Source: Pseudomonadales bacterium
GTDB lineage: Bacteria > Pseudomonadota > Gammaproteobacteria > Pseudomonadales > Halieaceae
Direction: 5' to 3'
Assembly: GCA_024234855.1 (NCBI GenBank)
Contig: JACKNN010000004.1
Coordinates: forward strand, 62,001 to 126,000
DNA: 64,000 nucleotides
Part shown: positions 9,145 through 16,640 of the stretch, one piece after another
Layout of the letters: every line of letters begins with the position of its first letter
How positions within the stretch are numbered: position 1 is the first letter of the stretch
Program-made: the position numbers and the translations under genes
Notes under the pieces: model-generated
Seen by the model: the letters and a program-made list of their open reading frames with translations, nothing else
Told to the model about the DNA's origin: nothing
Database searches by the model: none

Positions 9145-10356
9145 TCAGGGCGCATACACCACCTCGACATCATCGTCGTCATCAAAATCATCGTAGTCAT
9201 CACCAACGTCATCGTCGCCATCCTCGCCCCGGGCGCGCCGGCGCTGCCGCGCGCGGTATTCCTCGACCCGCTGCCGCGCCTCGTCCTGCATGGCCAGCTG
9301 CATCCGGCGCTCGGCCTCGGCGAGTTCCGGCTCGGCCATTTCCGCGGCGCGGCGCTCCTCCAGGTACACCATCATATCGCCACACAGCGGGCCGGTACCC
9401 TCGCCATTGATGGCCGATACTTCGTACACCCGCCCCTGCCAGTTGAGTGCCGCGAGCAGGGCCTCCCTGCGCGCCGCAAACGTCCCGGCATCGAGCAGGT
9501 CGCTCTTGTTGAGCACCAGCCAGCGCTCCCGCGCGGCCAGGGTGGGGCTGAACCGCTCCAGCTCGCGCACGATCGCCAGCGCGGCATCCGCCGGCTCGCT
9601 GTCATCAAACGGCGCCATATCAACCAGGTGCAGCAAAATGCGGTTGCGCGTCAGGTGCTTGAGGAAGCGGATCCCCAGGCCCGCCCCGTCCGACGCCCCT
9701 TCGATCAGCCCGGGAATGTCCGCCACCACGAAGCTGCGATGGGCCTCCACTTTCACCACCCCAAGATTCGGTACCAGCGTGGTAAAGGGATAATCGGCGA
9801 CCTTGGGCGTGGCGGAGGAGACCGCCCGGATAAACGTGGATTTGCCCGCATTGGGCAGGCCCAGCAGGCCCACATCCGCCAGCACTTTCAATTCCAGCTT
9901 GAGGTCGCGGTGCTCGCCCTCGCTGCCCCTGGTGGTCTGGCGCGGCGCCCGGTTGGTGCTGGACTTGAAGCGGGCGTTACCCAGCCCGTGAAACCCGCCC
10001 TGGGCCACGATCAGGCGCTGGCCCGGCACCGCCAGGTCTCCCAGCATTTCACCGGTGTCCTCGTCGAGGATAGTCGTGCCCACCGGCACCAGTAGCACCA
10101 GGTCCTCACCGCTCTTGCCGGTTTTGTTCTGGCCGCGCCCGGACTCGCCATTCTGGGCCCGGTAGGCTCGCTGGAAGCGAAAGTCCACCATGGTGTTGAG
10201 GGCGCTGTCGGCTTCCATGATGACGCTGCCGCCATCGCCGCCGTCACCGCCGTCGGGGCCGCCCTTGGGAATGTATTTCTCACGCCGGAAACTGAGGCAG
10301 CCACTGCCGCCGTTGCCGGCGAAAACCTTGATACTTGCCTCGTCTACGAATTTCAT
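9145..10356 (-). CDS. obgE: Obg family GTPase (CgtA)
   Basis: This essential GTPase is involved in 50S subunit maturation and the stringent response. The 403-residue protein has the glycine-rich Obg fold (1-158, with FRREKYIPKGGPDGGDGG), then the G domain: G1 GLPNAGKST, switch II DIPGLIEGA, G4 NKSD. The C-terminal tail is strikingly acidic (GEDGDDD, DDYDDFDDDDD, last ~27 residues), as in many gammaproteobacterial Obg proteins but with an unusually pure Asp run. It lies between rpmA (a 500-base gap with terminator) and proB (eight bases), so it probably has its own promoter in that gap. Confidence 0.97.
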   Translation of the reverse strand: MKFVDEASIKVFAGNGGSGCLSFRREKYIPKGGPDGGDGGDGGSVIMEADSALNTMVDFRFQRAYRAQNGESGRGQNKTGKSGEDLVLLVPVGTTILDEDTGEMLGDLAVPGQRLIVAQGGFHGLGNARFKSSTNRAPRQTTRGSEGEHRDLKLELKVLADVGLLGLPNAGKSTFIRAVSSATPKVADYPFTTLVPNLGVVKVEAHRSFVVADIPGLIEGASDGAGLGIRFLKHLTRNRILLHLVDMAPFDDSEPADAALAIVRELERFSPTLAARERWLVLNKSDLLDAGTFAARREALLAALNWQGRVYEVSAINGEGTGPLCGDMMVYLEERRAAEMAEPELAEAERRMQLAMQDEARQRVEEYRARQRRRARGEDGDDDVGDDYDDFDDDDDVEVVYAP

Positions 10357-10800
10357 CTTTGGTCCGTCGTGTTTTTAGCCGTCTGTCTCGGACATTTGGC
10401 TGGATTGCCAGTATATCGAAAATCTGGCGTGGTTAATTGTGGCTTTGGCCGGCACTTTACACTCATTTCGCGTGTGTTCTGCCGCTTTCGTTAACCGCCT
10501 TTTTACAGGTCTTGTCCTGCTCCGTTTGCCGTGGTGGGCGGGGGTTACCTCGCTCCACGGCCAACCGTTCAAACTATACAGATGCAGGTACATAGTGATG
10601 CACCAGCACGGTTTTGTTTCACACTCGATAGCAGGCAGGGGTTCGGGTATGTCCTGGCGGAACATAAAAGGCCAGCGCCGAAGGAGTGGAGCAAGACAGC
10701 GCAGCGCTTTAAGGCTTGCGACCGACTGAGGGCAGCCCGGAGGGCCGCGGCCGACAATGGAAAGTCACTCTCACCGCACACTTCCGAAGACAAGCCGGCC
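10357..10800. other. Intergenic region between obgE and the rpmA terminator
   Basis: About 440 bases with no recognisable gene. One plus-strand frame (10531-10821, Lys/Arg-rich C-terminus) could encode a small protein, but it has no ribosome binding site, runs into the rpmA terminator and matches nothing I know. The region must hold the obgE promoter on the minus strand; I could not single out a convincing one. Confidence 0.5.
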
Positions 10801-10827
10801 AAAAAAAAGCCCCGTCAGTGACGAGGC
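10801..10827 (-). terminator. Terminator of the rplU-rpmA transcript
   Basis: On the minus strand GCCTCGTC-ACT-GACGGGGC (8 bp with G-T pairing) is followed by eight T residues, 30 bases after the rpmA stop. Confidence 0.92.
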
Positions 10828-10856
10828 TTCGCGTTACCCGGCTCGCAGCCCTCGTC

Positions 10857-11114
10857 TCAGGCGCTCACGATCTGGACGAACTTGCGGCTGTTCGGACCCT
10901 TGGTCACGAACTCCACCTTGCCGTCAGCGGTGGCGAACAGGGTGTGATCCTTGCCGACGCCCACGTTGGTACCGGCGTGGAAGCGCGTCCCGCGCTGACG
11001 CACGATAATGCTGCCTGCCTGCACTGTTTCGCCACCAAAGCGCTTCACGCCCAGGCGTTTGCTCTGGGAATCACGCCCGTTACGGGTACTACCACCAGCT
11101 TTCTTGTGTGCCAT
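10857..11114 (-). CDS. rpmA: 50S ribosomal protein L27
   Basis: The 85-residue protein begins MAHKKAGGSTRNGRDS, the flexible N-terminus that reaches toward the peptidyl transferase centre, and continues with the beta-barrel core (AGSIIVRQRGT, HAGTNVGVGKDHTLFA). There is no N-terminal extension of the kind cleaved in Firmicutes. It is the second gene after rplU (16-base gap), followed by a terminator. Confidence 0.98.
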   Translation of the reverse strand: MAHKKAGGSTRNGRDSQSKRLGVKRFGGETVQAGSIIVRQRGTRFHAGTNVGVGKDHTLFATADGKVEFVTKGPNSRKFVQIVSA

Positions 11115-11130
11115 TGTTCAAACCCTCCTG

Positions 11131-11442
11131 TTACGCCGTAATACCGGTGATTTTCACCTCGGTGAACCACTGGCGGTGCCCCGTCTCCCTGCGATAGTGC
11201 TTGCGGCGACTGAACTTAACGATCTTGACCTTCTTGTGGCGACCGTGGGCAACCACCTCGGCAGTCACCTTGCTACCGGCGACAACGGGTGTGCCGATCT
11301 TGATGTTGTCGCCGCCCCCGACCATCAGCACGCGGTCGAATTCGACGGTGCCACCGGTGGGGACTTCAATTTTTTCCAGTTTCAGGGTTTCGCCTTCAAC
11401 CACGCGATGCTGCTTGCCACCGCTTTCGATTACTGCGTACAT
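11131..11442 (-). CDS. rplU: 50S ribosomal protein L21
   Basis: The 103-residue protein has the canonical MYAVIESGGKQHRV start and the C-terminal RKHYRRETGHRQWFTEVKI segment that binds 23S rRNA. It is first in the rplU-rpmA unit. The upstream leader is about 130 nt from a good promoter and carries a terminator-like hairpin (11477-11500), so expression may be attenuated. Confidence 0.98.
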   Translation of the reverse strand: MYAVIESGGKQHRVVEGETLKLEKIEVPTGGTVEFDRVLMVGGGDNIKIGTPVVAGSKVTAEVVAHGRHKKVKIVKFSRRKHYRRETGHRQWFTEVKITGITA

Positions 11443-11476
11443 AGTGTGCTCCGTTGAGTTAGCCTGCTCGCAATTG

Positions 11477-11500
11477 AAAAAAACCCTTGCAAATCAAGGG
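11477..11500 (-). terminator. Candidate attenuator in the rplU leader
   Basis: On the minus strand CCCTTG-ATTTG-CAAGGG forms a perfect 6-bp stem followed immediately by seven T residues. It lies between the rplU promoter (11577-11605) and the rplU ATG (11442), so it can only act on the rplU-rpmA transcript. Confidence 0.6.
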
Positions 11501-11576
11501 GACAGAGCCAGGCACTAACAGTTGATTTACACCGGCCAGAGCGGCGAAAGGACGCGACAGGGGCCAGAGGGCGGCG

Positions 11577-11605
11577 ATTTTACTTAAATCAACCACCCAC
11601 CGCAA
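11577..11605 (-). promoter_or_regulatory. Candidate promoter of rplU-rpmA
   Basis: TTGCGG and TAAAAT are spaced by 17 bases on the minus strand, about 135 bases before the rplU start. Confidence 0.55.
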
Positions 11606-11665
11606 GGGTTACTTTTTATATAAAAACAAGAACTTAAGCGCATGGAAGCAGCCTGGGCGCCTCGC

Positions 11666-11694
11666 TTGACAGCCCGGGAGTGGCGCCCTAGCAT
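11666..11694 (+). promoter_or_regulatory. Promoter of ispB
   Basis: A perfect TTGACA -35, a 17-base spacer and TAGCAT. The expected start at about 11701 leaves a short leader before the ispB ATG at 11724. Confidence 0.7.
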
Positions 11695-11723
11695 GCGCGG
11701 GCACTTTTTACGCCATCCAGGTC

Positions 11724-12686
11724 ATGCAACAGATTCGCGCCAACGTAGCCACGGAATTCGAGCAGGTCAACCGGCTCATCGTGGAACAGCTCCATTCCGA
11801 TGTGCCCATGGTAGAGAACGTGGGGCACTACATCGTCGATGCCGGCGGCAAACGCCTGCGCCCCCTGCTCGTACTGCTGTCCGCCACGGCACTGGGCGCC
11901 TGCAGCCCCGCGCACATCAAGTTCGCGGCGATCATCGAATTTATCCACACCGCCACCTTGCTGCATGACGATGTGGTGGATATCTCCAGCCTGCGCCGGG
12001 GCCGCCCAACCGCCAACGCCGAGTTCGGCAACGCGCCCTCCGTGCTGGTGGGCGACTTTCTCTATACGCGCGCCTTCCAGCTGATGGTGCAACTGGCGGA
12101 TATGGACATCCTTTCCCATATGGCCGACACCACCAATACCATCGCCGAGGGCGAGGTGTTGCAGCTGGCGCGGGCCGGCCAGGCCGGGACCACCGAGGCG
12201 CAATACCTCGATGTGATCACCCGCAAGACGGCCATCCTGTTCGCCGCCGCCTGCTACGGCGCAGCCGGGCTGAGCGGCGCCGCCCTGCCCGTGCGCCAGG
12301 CGATGCACCGGTTTGGCCTCAACCTGGGCATTGCCTTCCAGATGATAGACGACGTGCTGGATTATGAAGGCGACCCGGCCACCATGGGCAAGAACGTGGG
12401 GGACGACCTGACGGAGGGCAAGACCACCCTGCCGCTCATACACGCGATGCGCGAGGGCAGCGACGCCCAGAGGACGCTTATCGAGGCGGCGATCAGCGGC
12501 AAGAGCGCGGAACATATAGGTGAGATCGTGGACGCTGTGCGCCAGTGCGGTTCGCTCGCCTACACCCGGGAACAGGCCAGGCATTACCACGACCAGGCAC
12601 TGCTGGAGCTGGAACAACTGCCGCCGGGCACAGCGCGCAGATCGCTCGAGCGCATCACCCACCTGTCGGTGCATCGCGACCACTAG
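11724..12686 (+). CDS. ispB: Octaprenyl-diphosphate synthase (trans-polyprenyl synthase)
   Basis: It elongates farnesyl diphosphate with isopentenyl diphosphate to make the ubiquinone side chain. The 320-residue protein has the first Asp-rich motif D82-D-V-V-D86 followed by RRGRPTAN, and the second, DDVLD (209-213), as in all-trans long-chain prenyl synthases; GGKRLRPLLV (41-50) is the IPP-binding region. It is divergent from rplU, as is usual in gammaproteobacteria. Chain length (C40 versus C45) cannot be read reliably from the sequence. Confidence 0.95.
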   Translation: MQQIRANVATEFEQVNRLIVEQLHSDVPMVENVGHYIVDAGGKRLRPLLVLLSATALGACSPAHIKFAAIIEFIHTATLLHDDVVDISSLRRGRPTANAEFGNAPSVLVGDFLYTRAFQLMVQLADMDILSHMADTTNTIAEGEVLQLARAGQAGTTEAQYLDVITRKTAILFAAACYGAAGLSGAALPVRQAMHRFGLNLGIAFQMIDDVLDYEGDPATMGKNVGDDLTEGKTTLPLIHAMREGSDAQRTLIEAAISGKSAEHIGEIVDAVRQCGSLAYTREQARHYHDQALLELEQLPPGTARRSLERITHLSVHRDH

Positions 12687-12775
12687 CAACCAGGCACCTT
12701 TGCTCCGGCATTGCACCCGCCCGAAGGCCTTTCTATACTCGGGGCACTCTCCTCTCGCCCCGGCAAGGCCAACCC

Positions 12776-14413
12776 ATGACAACACGTGTGCTCCTGTCCG
12801 AGTTACCCGGCTACGGCAAGCTTCAGGCGCTGGCGGACGGCGTGAAAGCGGCCTCCATAGAGCAATTTTTTACCGCACAGCCAAACCGGGCCAGTGACTT
12901 CACCCTGGCGGCGGCGGGGCTCGGGCTGGACTACTCCAAGCACCTGGTGACGCCCCCCGTGCTCGCCCAATTGCTGGACCTGGTCAAACCCAGCGGACTG
13001 GATACCGACATCCAGTCCCTGTTTGGCGGGGAGCCAATCAACAACACGGAGGGCCGGCCGGCCCTGCACACCCTGCTGCGCGCCTCCAGCGACCAGGGCC
13101 TGCCCGACGAGTTCAACCAGGTTCGCGCCGCACGCGCAACCATGCAGCGGTGGGCTGGGCGCCTCAACAGCGGTGAGCAAAAAGGCTATTCCGGCGCGAC
13201 GATCACCGATGTCGTAAACATCGGCATCGGCGGATCAGACCTGGGCCCCCGCCTGGTGACCGAGGCCCTGAAACCTTTCCAGGGCAACATCAGCTGCCAT
13301 TATGTCGCCAATGTGGACCCGGCTGACCTGCAGGATACGCTGCTGGAGCTCGACCCCGAATCGACCCTGTTCATCGTCTGCTCAAAATCCTTCCGCACGG
13401 AGGAGACGCTCACCAACAGCCTGGCGGCGAGGGCCTGGCTGCTCAATGCCGGCGCCAGCGAGGCGGACCTCGACAAACACTTTATTGCCGTCACCTCCAA
13501 CCTGGGCGCGGCCGCCGACTTCGGTATTCCCGCCGGCAACTGCCTGCCCATGTGGGACTGGGTGGGCGGGCGCTATTCAGTGTGGTCAGCGATCGGCCTG
13601 AGCTGCGCCATCGCCATCGGCTGGGACCGGTTCGAGGAATTCCTGGCCGGCGCCGAGGCCATGGACACGCATTTTCGCAGCAGCCCGCCGGCGACCAATA
13701 TGCCGTTGATCATGGGCCTGCTGGAGGTGTGGTACGGCAATTTCCTCCAGGCCGGCAACCACGTTGTGTTGCCATATGACCACGGCCTGCGACGGCTGCC
13801 GGATTTTCTCCAGCAGTTGACCATGGAGAGCAATGGCAAGGGGGTCAGCCTCGACGGGAGGGCCCTGCCCTACACCACCGGGCCGGTACTGTGGGGCTCA
13901 GCCGGCACCATCGGCCAGCACTCCTTTCACCAGCTGCTGCACCAGGGCACGCTGTTGTGCCCGGCGGACTTTGTACTGCCATTGCGCACCCACACAGGCA
14001 TGGGCGAACAACACCGTCGACTGGTGGCGAACTGCCTGGCACAGAGCCGTACCCTGATGGTGGGGCGCTCGCCGGAGGCGGCGCGCACGGCCCTGTTGGG
14101 CCGGGGCCTGGGCGGCGACGAAGCCAGCCGACTGGCGCCGCACCTGGCGATGCCCGGCAACCGACCCAACAGCGTTATCACCATGGACTCCGTCAATCCC
14201 GGCAGCCTGGGCGCGCTGCTGGCGCTGTACGAACACAGAACCTTCTGCAGCGCCCGGCTGTGGGGTATCAACCCGTTCGACCAGTGGGGCGTGGAATTGG
14301 GAAAGGAGATAGGAACGGACATCCTGGGGCGCCTGTCGGGGCAGACCTCGGCGGGTGCCATGGATCCTTCCACCGAGCGGCTGATGCGCGCGTGGCGAAA
14401 CGCCCAGTCCTGA
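12776..14413 (+). CDS. pgi: Glucose-6-phosphate isomerase
   Basis: It interconverts glucose-6-P and fructose-6-P. The start at 12776 gives 545 residues, the normal length; a longer frame upstream overlaps ispB and is not conserved in character. Both family signatures are present: ESNGKGVSLDG followed by GPVLWGSAGTIGQHSFHQLLHQG with the catalytic His, and NPFDQWGVELGKEI with the catalytic Lys near the C-terminus. The phosphate-binding loop reads S203-K-S-F-R-T208 where many PGIs have SKTFTT. It is convergent with the algC-type gene and supplies that sugar-phosphate cluster. Confidence 0.96.
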   Translation: MTTRVLLSELPGYGKLQALADGVKAASIEQFFTAQPNRASDFTLAAAGLGLDYSKHLVTPPVLAQLLDLVKPSGLDTDIQSLFGGEPINNTEGRPALHTLLRASSDQGLPDEFNQVRAARATMQRWAGRLNSGEQKGYSGATITDVVNIGIGGSDLGPRLVTEALKPFQGNISCHYVANVDPADLQDTLLELDPESTLFIVCSKSFRTEETLTNSLAARAWLLNAGASEADLDKHFIAVTSNLGAAADFGIPAGNCLPMWDWVGGRYSVWSAIGLSCAIAIGWDRFEEFLAGAEAMDTHFRSSPPATNMPLIMGLLEVWYGNFLQAGNHVVLPYDHGLRRLPDFLQQLTMESNGKGVSLDGRALPYTTGPVLWGSAGTIGQHSFHQLLHQGTLLCPADFVLPLRTHTGMGEQHRRLVANCLAQSRTLMVGRSPEAARTALLGRGLGGDEASRLAPHLAMPGNRPNSVITMDSVNPGSLGALLALYEHRTFCSARLWGINPFDQWGVELGKEIGTDILGRLSGQTSAGAMDPSTERLMRAWRNAQS

Positions 14414-14426
14414 AGCCGGCTTCAGG
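14409..14426. terminator. Perfect 18-bp palindrome carrying both convergent stop codons
   Basis: CCTGAAGCC/GGCTTCAGG is a perfect palindrome whose two halves contain the TGA stop of pgi and the TGA stop of the algC-type gene. It could form a hairpin in either transcript; no T-run is present, so a terminator role is uncertain. Confidence 0.5.
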
Positions 14427-15774
14427 GCGCGTCGATCAATTCCAGCAACTCCCGGGTCTTGTCCTGCATCAGCGCTGTGTCGCCGCGACTTTCAACATTG
14501 AGCCGCACCACCGGTTCGGTGTTGGACATACGCAGGTTGAACCGCCAGTTGCGCAGCACCATGCTCAGACCGTCCACGTGCTCGATCGACTGGGCCTGTT
14601 GCCGGTAGTTGGCTTCCACCCGCTCCAGCACCACCGCCGGATTCTCGATGGTGCGATTGATTTCGCCGCTGCAGGGATAGGCCTCCATCCGCTGTGCCAC
14701 GAGGGTTGAGAGCCCTTTCCCCGCGGCGCTGACCAGGCCGGTAACCAGCAGCCATGGAATCATGCCGCTGTCGCAGAACGCGAAATCGCGGAAGTAGTGG
14801 TGGGCGCTCATTTCACCGCCGTAGACGGCGTTTTCCAGCCGCATCCGCTCCTTGATGAAGGCGTGCCCGGTCTTGCTCTGCACCGCCTCACCACCCAGCG
14901 ATTCGACGATATCAATGGTGTTCCATACCAGGCGCGGGTCGTGCACCACCCGCGCGGGGCCGTGCCGCTTGAGGAAGGCCTCGGCCAGCAGGCCGACCAC
15001 GTAGTAACCCTCGATAAACTCGCCGTGTTCGTCAAAGAAGAAACAGCGATCGAAATCCCCGTCCCAGCCCAGACCGAGGTCTGCGCCGTGCTCGCGCACG
15101 GCGGCAATAGTAGCGGTGCGGTTTTCCGGCACCAGCGGGTTGGGAACACCATTGGGAAAGTTACCGTCCGGTTCGTGATGCAGCTTGATGAATTCAAAAG
15201 GCAGGTGCGGCTCCAGCAGGTCTACCACCCGGCCGGCACCGCCATTGCCCGCGTCGACCACAATTTTCAGCGGTTTCAGCGCGGGGATGTCGACGTAGGA
15301 CAACAGGTGCCGGACATAGGCCTCGGAGGTATCAAGGCGGTGCAGTTGCCCCGGCCGGGGCGCCGCTACGAATTCGTCCTTTTCCGCCATCGCCTGGATA
15401 TCAAACAGGCCGGTATCACCCGAAATGGGCTTCGACTGCTCCCGCACGAACTTCATGCCGTTGTAGTCTTTCGGGTTGTGGCTCGCCGTCACGGCGATAC
15501 CGCCGCCCATGCCGGCGTGGGAGGTGGCAAAATAAATCTCCTCGGTTCCGCACAGGCCGATATCATGGACATCCACCCCCTGCTCCAGCAGACCCTGCAC
15601 CAGCGCGCCCTTGATCGACTCGCTGGTCAGGCGGATATCGTGGCCGACCACTACCTTGCCGGGTTTGATCACCTCGGCGTAGGCGCGACCGATCCGGCGG
15701 GCAATATCCTCATTCAACTGGTCGGGCACCCGACCGCGAACATCGTACGCTTTAAAACAGCTGATTGCTTTCAC
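14422..15774 (-). CDS. algC: Phosphomannomutase/phosphoglucomutase (AlgC type)
   Basis: It moves phosphate between C6 and C1 of mannose and glucose, feeding GDP-mannose and UDP-glucose synthesis. The 450-residue protein has the phosphoserine loop TASHNP (Ser98), the Mg2+ loop D238-G-D-F-D-R, the sugar-specificity loop GEMSAHHYF (320-328) and the C-terminal phosphate-binding SNTEPVVRLN. The start is GTG at 15774 with GGGAGG upstream. It lies 12 bases after galU, in one transcriptional unit with manC and galU. The symbol is by similarity to the Pseudomonas dual-function enzyme. Confidence 0.94.
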   Translation of the reverse strand: MKAISCFKAYDVRGRVPDQLNEDIARRIGRAYAEVIKPGKVVVGHDIRLTSESIKGALVQGLLEQGVDVHDIGLCGTEEIYFATSHAGMGGGIAVTASHNPKDYNGMKFVREQSKPISGDTGLFDIQAMAEKDEFVAAPRPGQLHRLDTSEAYVRHLLSYVDIPALKPLKIVVDAGNGGAGRVVDLLEPHLPFEFIKLHHEPDGNFPNGVPNPLVPENRTATIAAVREHGADLGLGWDGDFDRCFFFDEHGEFIEGYYVVGLLAEAFLKRHGPARVVHDPRLVWNTIDIVESLGGEAVQSKTGHAFIKERMRLENAVYGGEMSAHHYFRDFAFCDSGMIPWLLVTGLVSAAGKGLSTLVAQRMEAYPCSGEINRTIENPAVVLERVEANYRQQAQSIEHVDGLSMVLRNWRFNLRMSNTEPVVRLNVESRGDTALMQDKTRELLELIDAP

Positions 15775-15786
15775 GATCTGCCTCCC

Positions 15787-16620
15787 TCAACGCCTGGCGT
15801 AGTAATTCTCATACACGTAATTGGTCGCCTCGACAAAGCCGGGCACACTGCCGCAGTCGAAACGGCGCCCCTTGAATTTGTAGGCCATCACGCAACCGCG
15901 TTTGGCCTGGATCTGCAACGCATCGGTCAACTGGATTTCGCCGTTCGCGCCGGGCGGTGTTTCACGAATGATATCGAAAATGTCCGGTGTGAGAATATAG
16001 CGGCCGATAATGGCGAGGTTGGATGGCGCATCTGCAGGGCTGGGTTTTTCCACCATCTCATCCACCCGGTAGATGCCATCGCGCAGGCTTTCACCGGCAA
16101 TCACACCGTAATTACTGACCTCGTCAGGGGGCACTTCCTGGATCGCCACGATGGAGCAGCGAAACTGGTTGAAAAGCTCGGCCATCTGGGTCAGCACACC
16201 CGGGCCGTCATTCAGGCATAAATCATCGGACAGCAACACGCCGAAGGGCTCGTTGCCGATCAGCGACTGCCCGGTGAGTATCGCGTGGCCCAGCCCCTTC
16301 ATCTCGCGCTGGCGCACCATGGTGAATATACCCTTGTCCAGCACACTGCGAATGCTCTCCAGGTAGGCCTCCTTGCCGCTGCCGGAAATCTGGTGCTCCA
16401 ACTCGTAACTGATATCGAAGTGATCGGCGATGGCGCGCTTGCCACGGCCGGTGACCATGGCGCAAGTGGTCATTCCCGCAGCGATCGCCTCTTCGACCCC
16501 GTATTGCACCAGCGGTTTGTTGACGATCGGCAACATCTCCTTGGGCATGCTCTTGGTCGCGGGCAAAAAGCGGGTGCCGTAGCCCGCAACAGGAAAAAGG
16601 CATTTGGTGATTTTCATCAA
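15787..16620 (-). CDS. galU: UTP-glucose-1-phosphate uridylyltransferase
   Basis: It makes UDP-glucose from UTP and glucose-1-P. The 277 residues start with KCLFPVAGYGTRFLPATKS and PKEMLPIVNKPLVQYGVEEA, the nucleotide-binding and Lys-containing catalytic signature, and include KGLGHAIL and the VEKPSP strand. A GGAGG site precedes the ATG. It lies between the manC-type gene (20-base gap) and the algC-type gene, which provides its glucose-1-P. Confidence 0.97.
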   Translation of the reverse strand: MMKITKCLFPVAGYGTRFLPATKSMPKEMLPIVNKPLVQYGVEEAIAAGMTTCAMVTGRGKRAIADHFDISYELEHQISGSGKEAYLESIRSVLDKGIFTMVRQREMKGLGHAILTGQSLIGNEPFGVLLSDDLCLNDGPGVLTQMAELFNQFRCSIVAIQEVPPDEVSNYGVIAGESLRDGIYRVDEMVEKPSPADAPSNLAIIGRYILTPDIFDIIRETPPGANGEIQLTDALQIQAKRGCVMAYKFKGRRFDCGSVPGFVEATNYVYENYYARR

Positions 16621-16640
16621 ACCTCCGTGTAATCGCCGGG

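Noticed and set aside
10531..10821. Possible 96-residue basic protein
   Set aside because: No ribosome binding site, no recognisable family, and it runs through the rpmA terminator; left as an observation only.
12545..12775. N-terminal extension of pgi
   Set aside because: It overlaps the end of ispB, is not PGI-like, and ATG 12776 gives the normal length.
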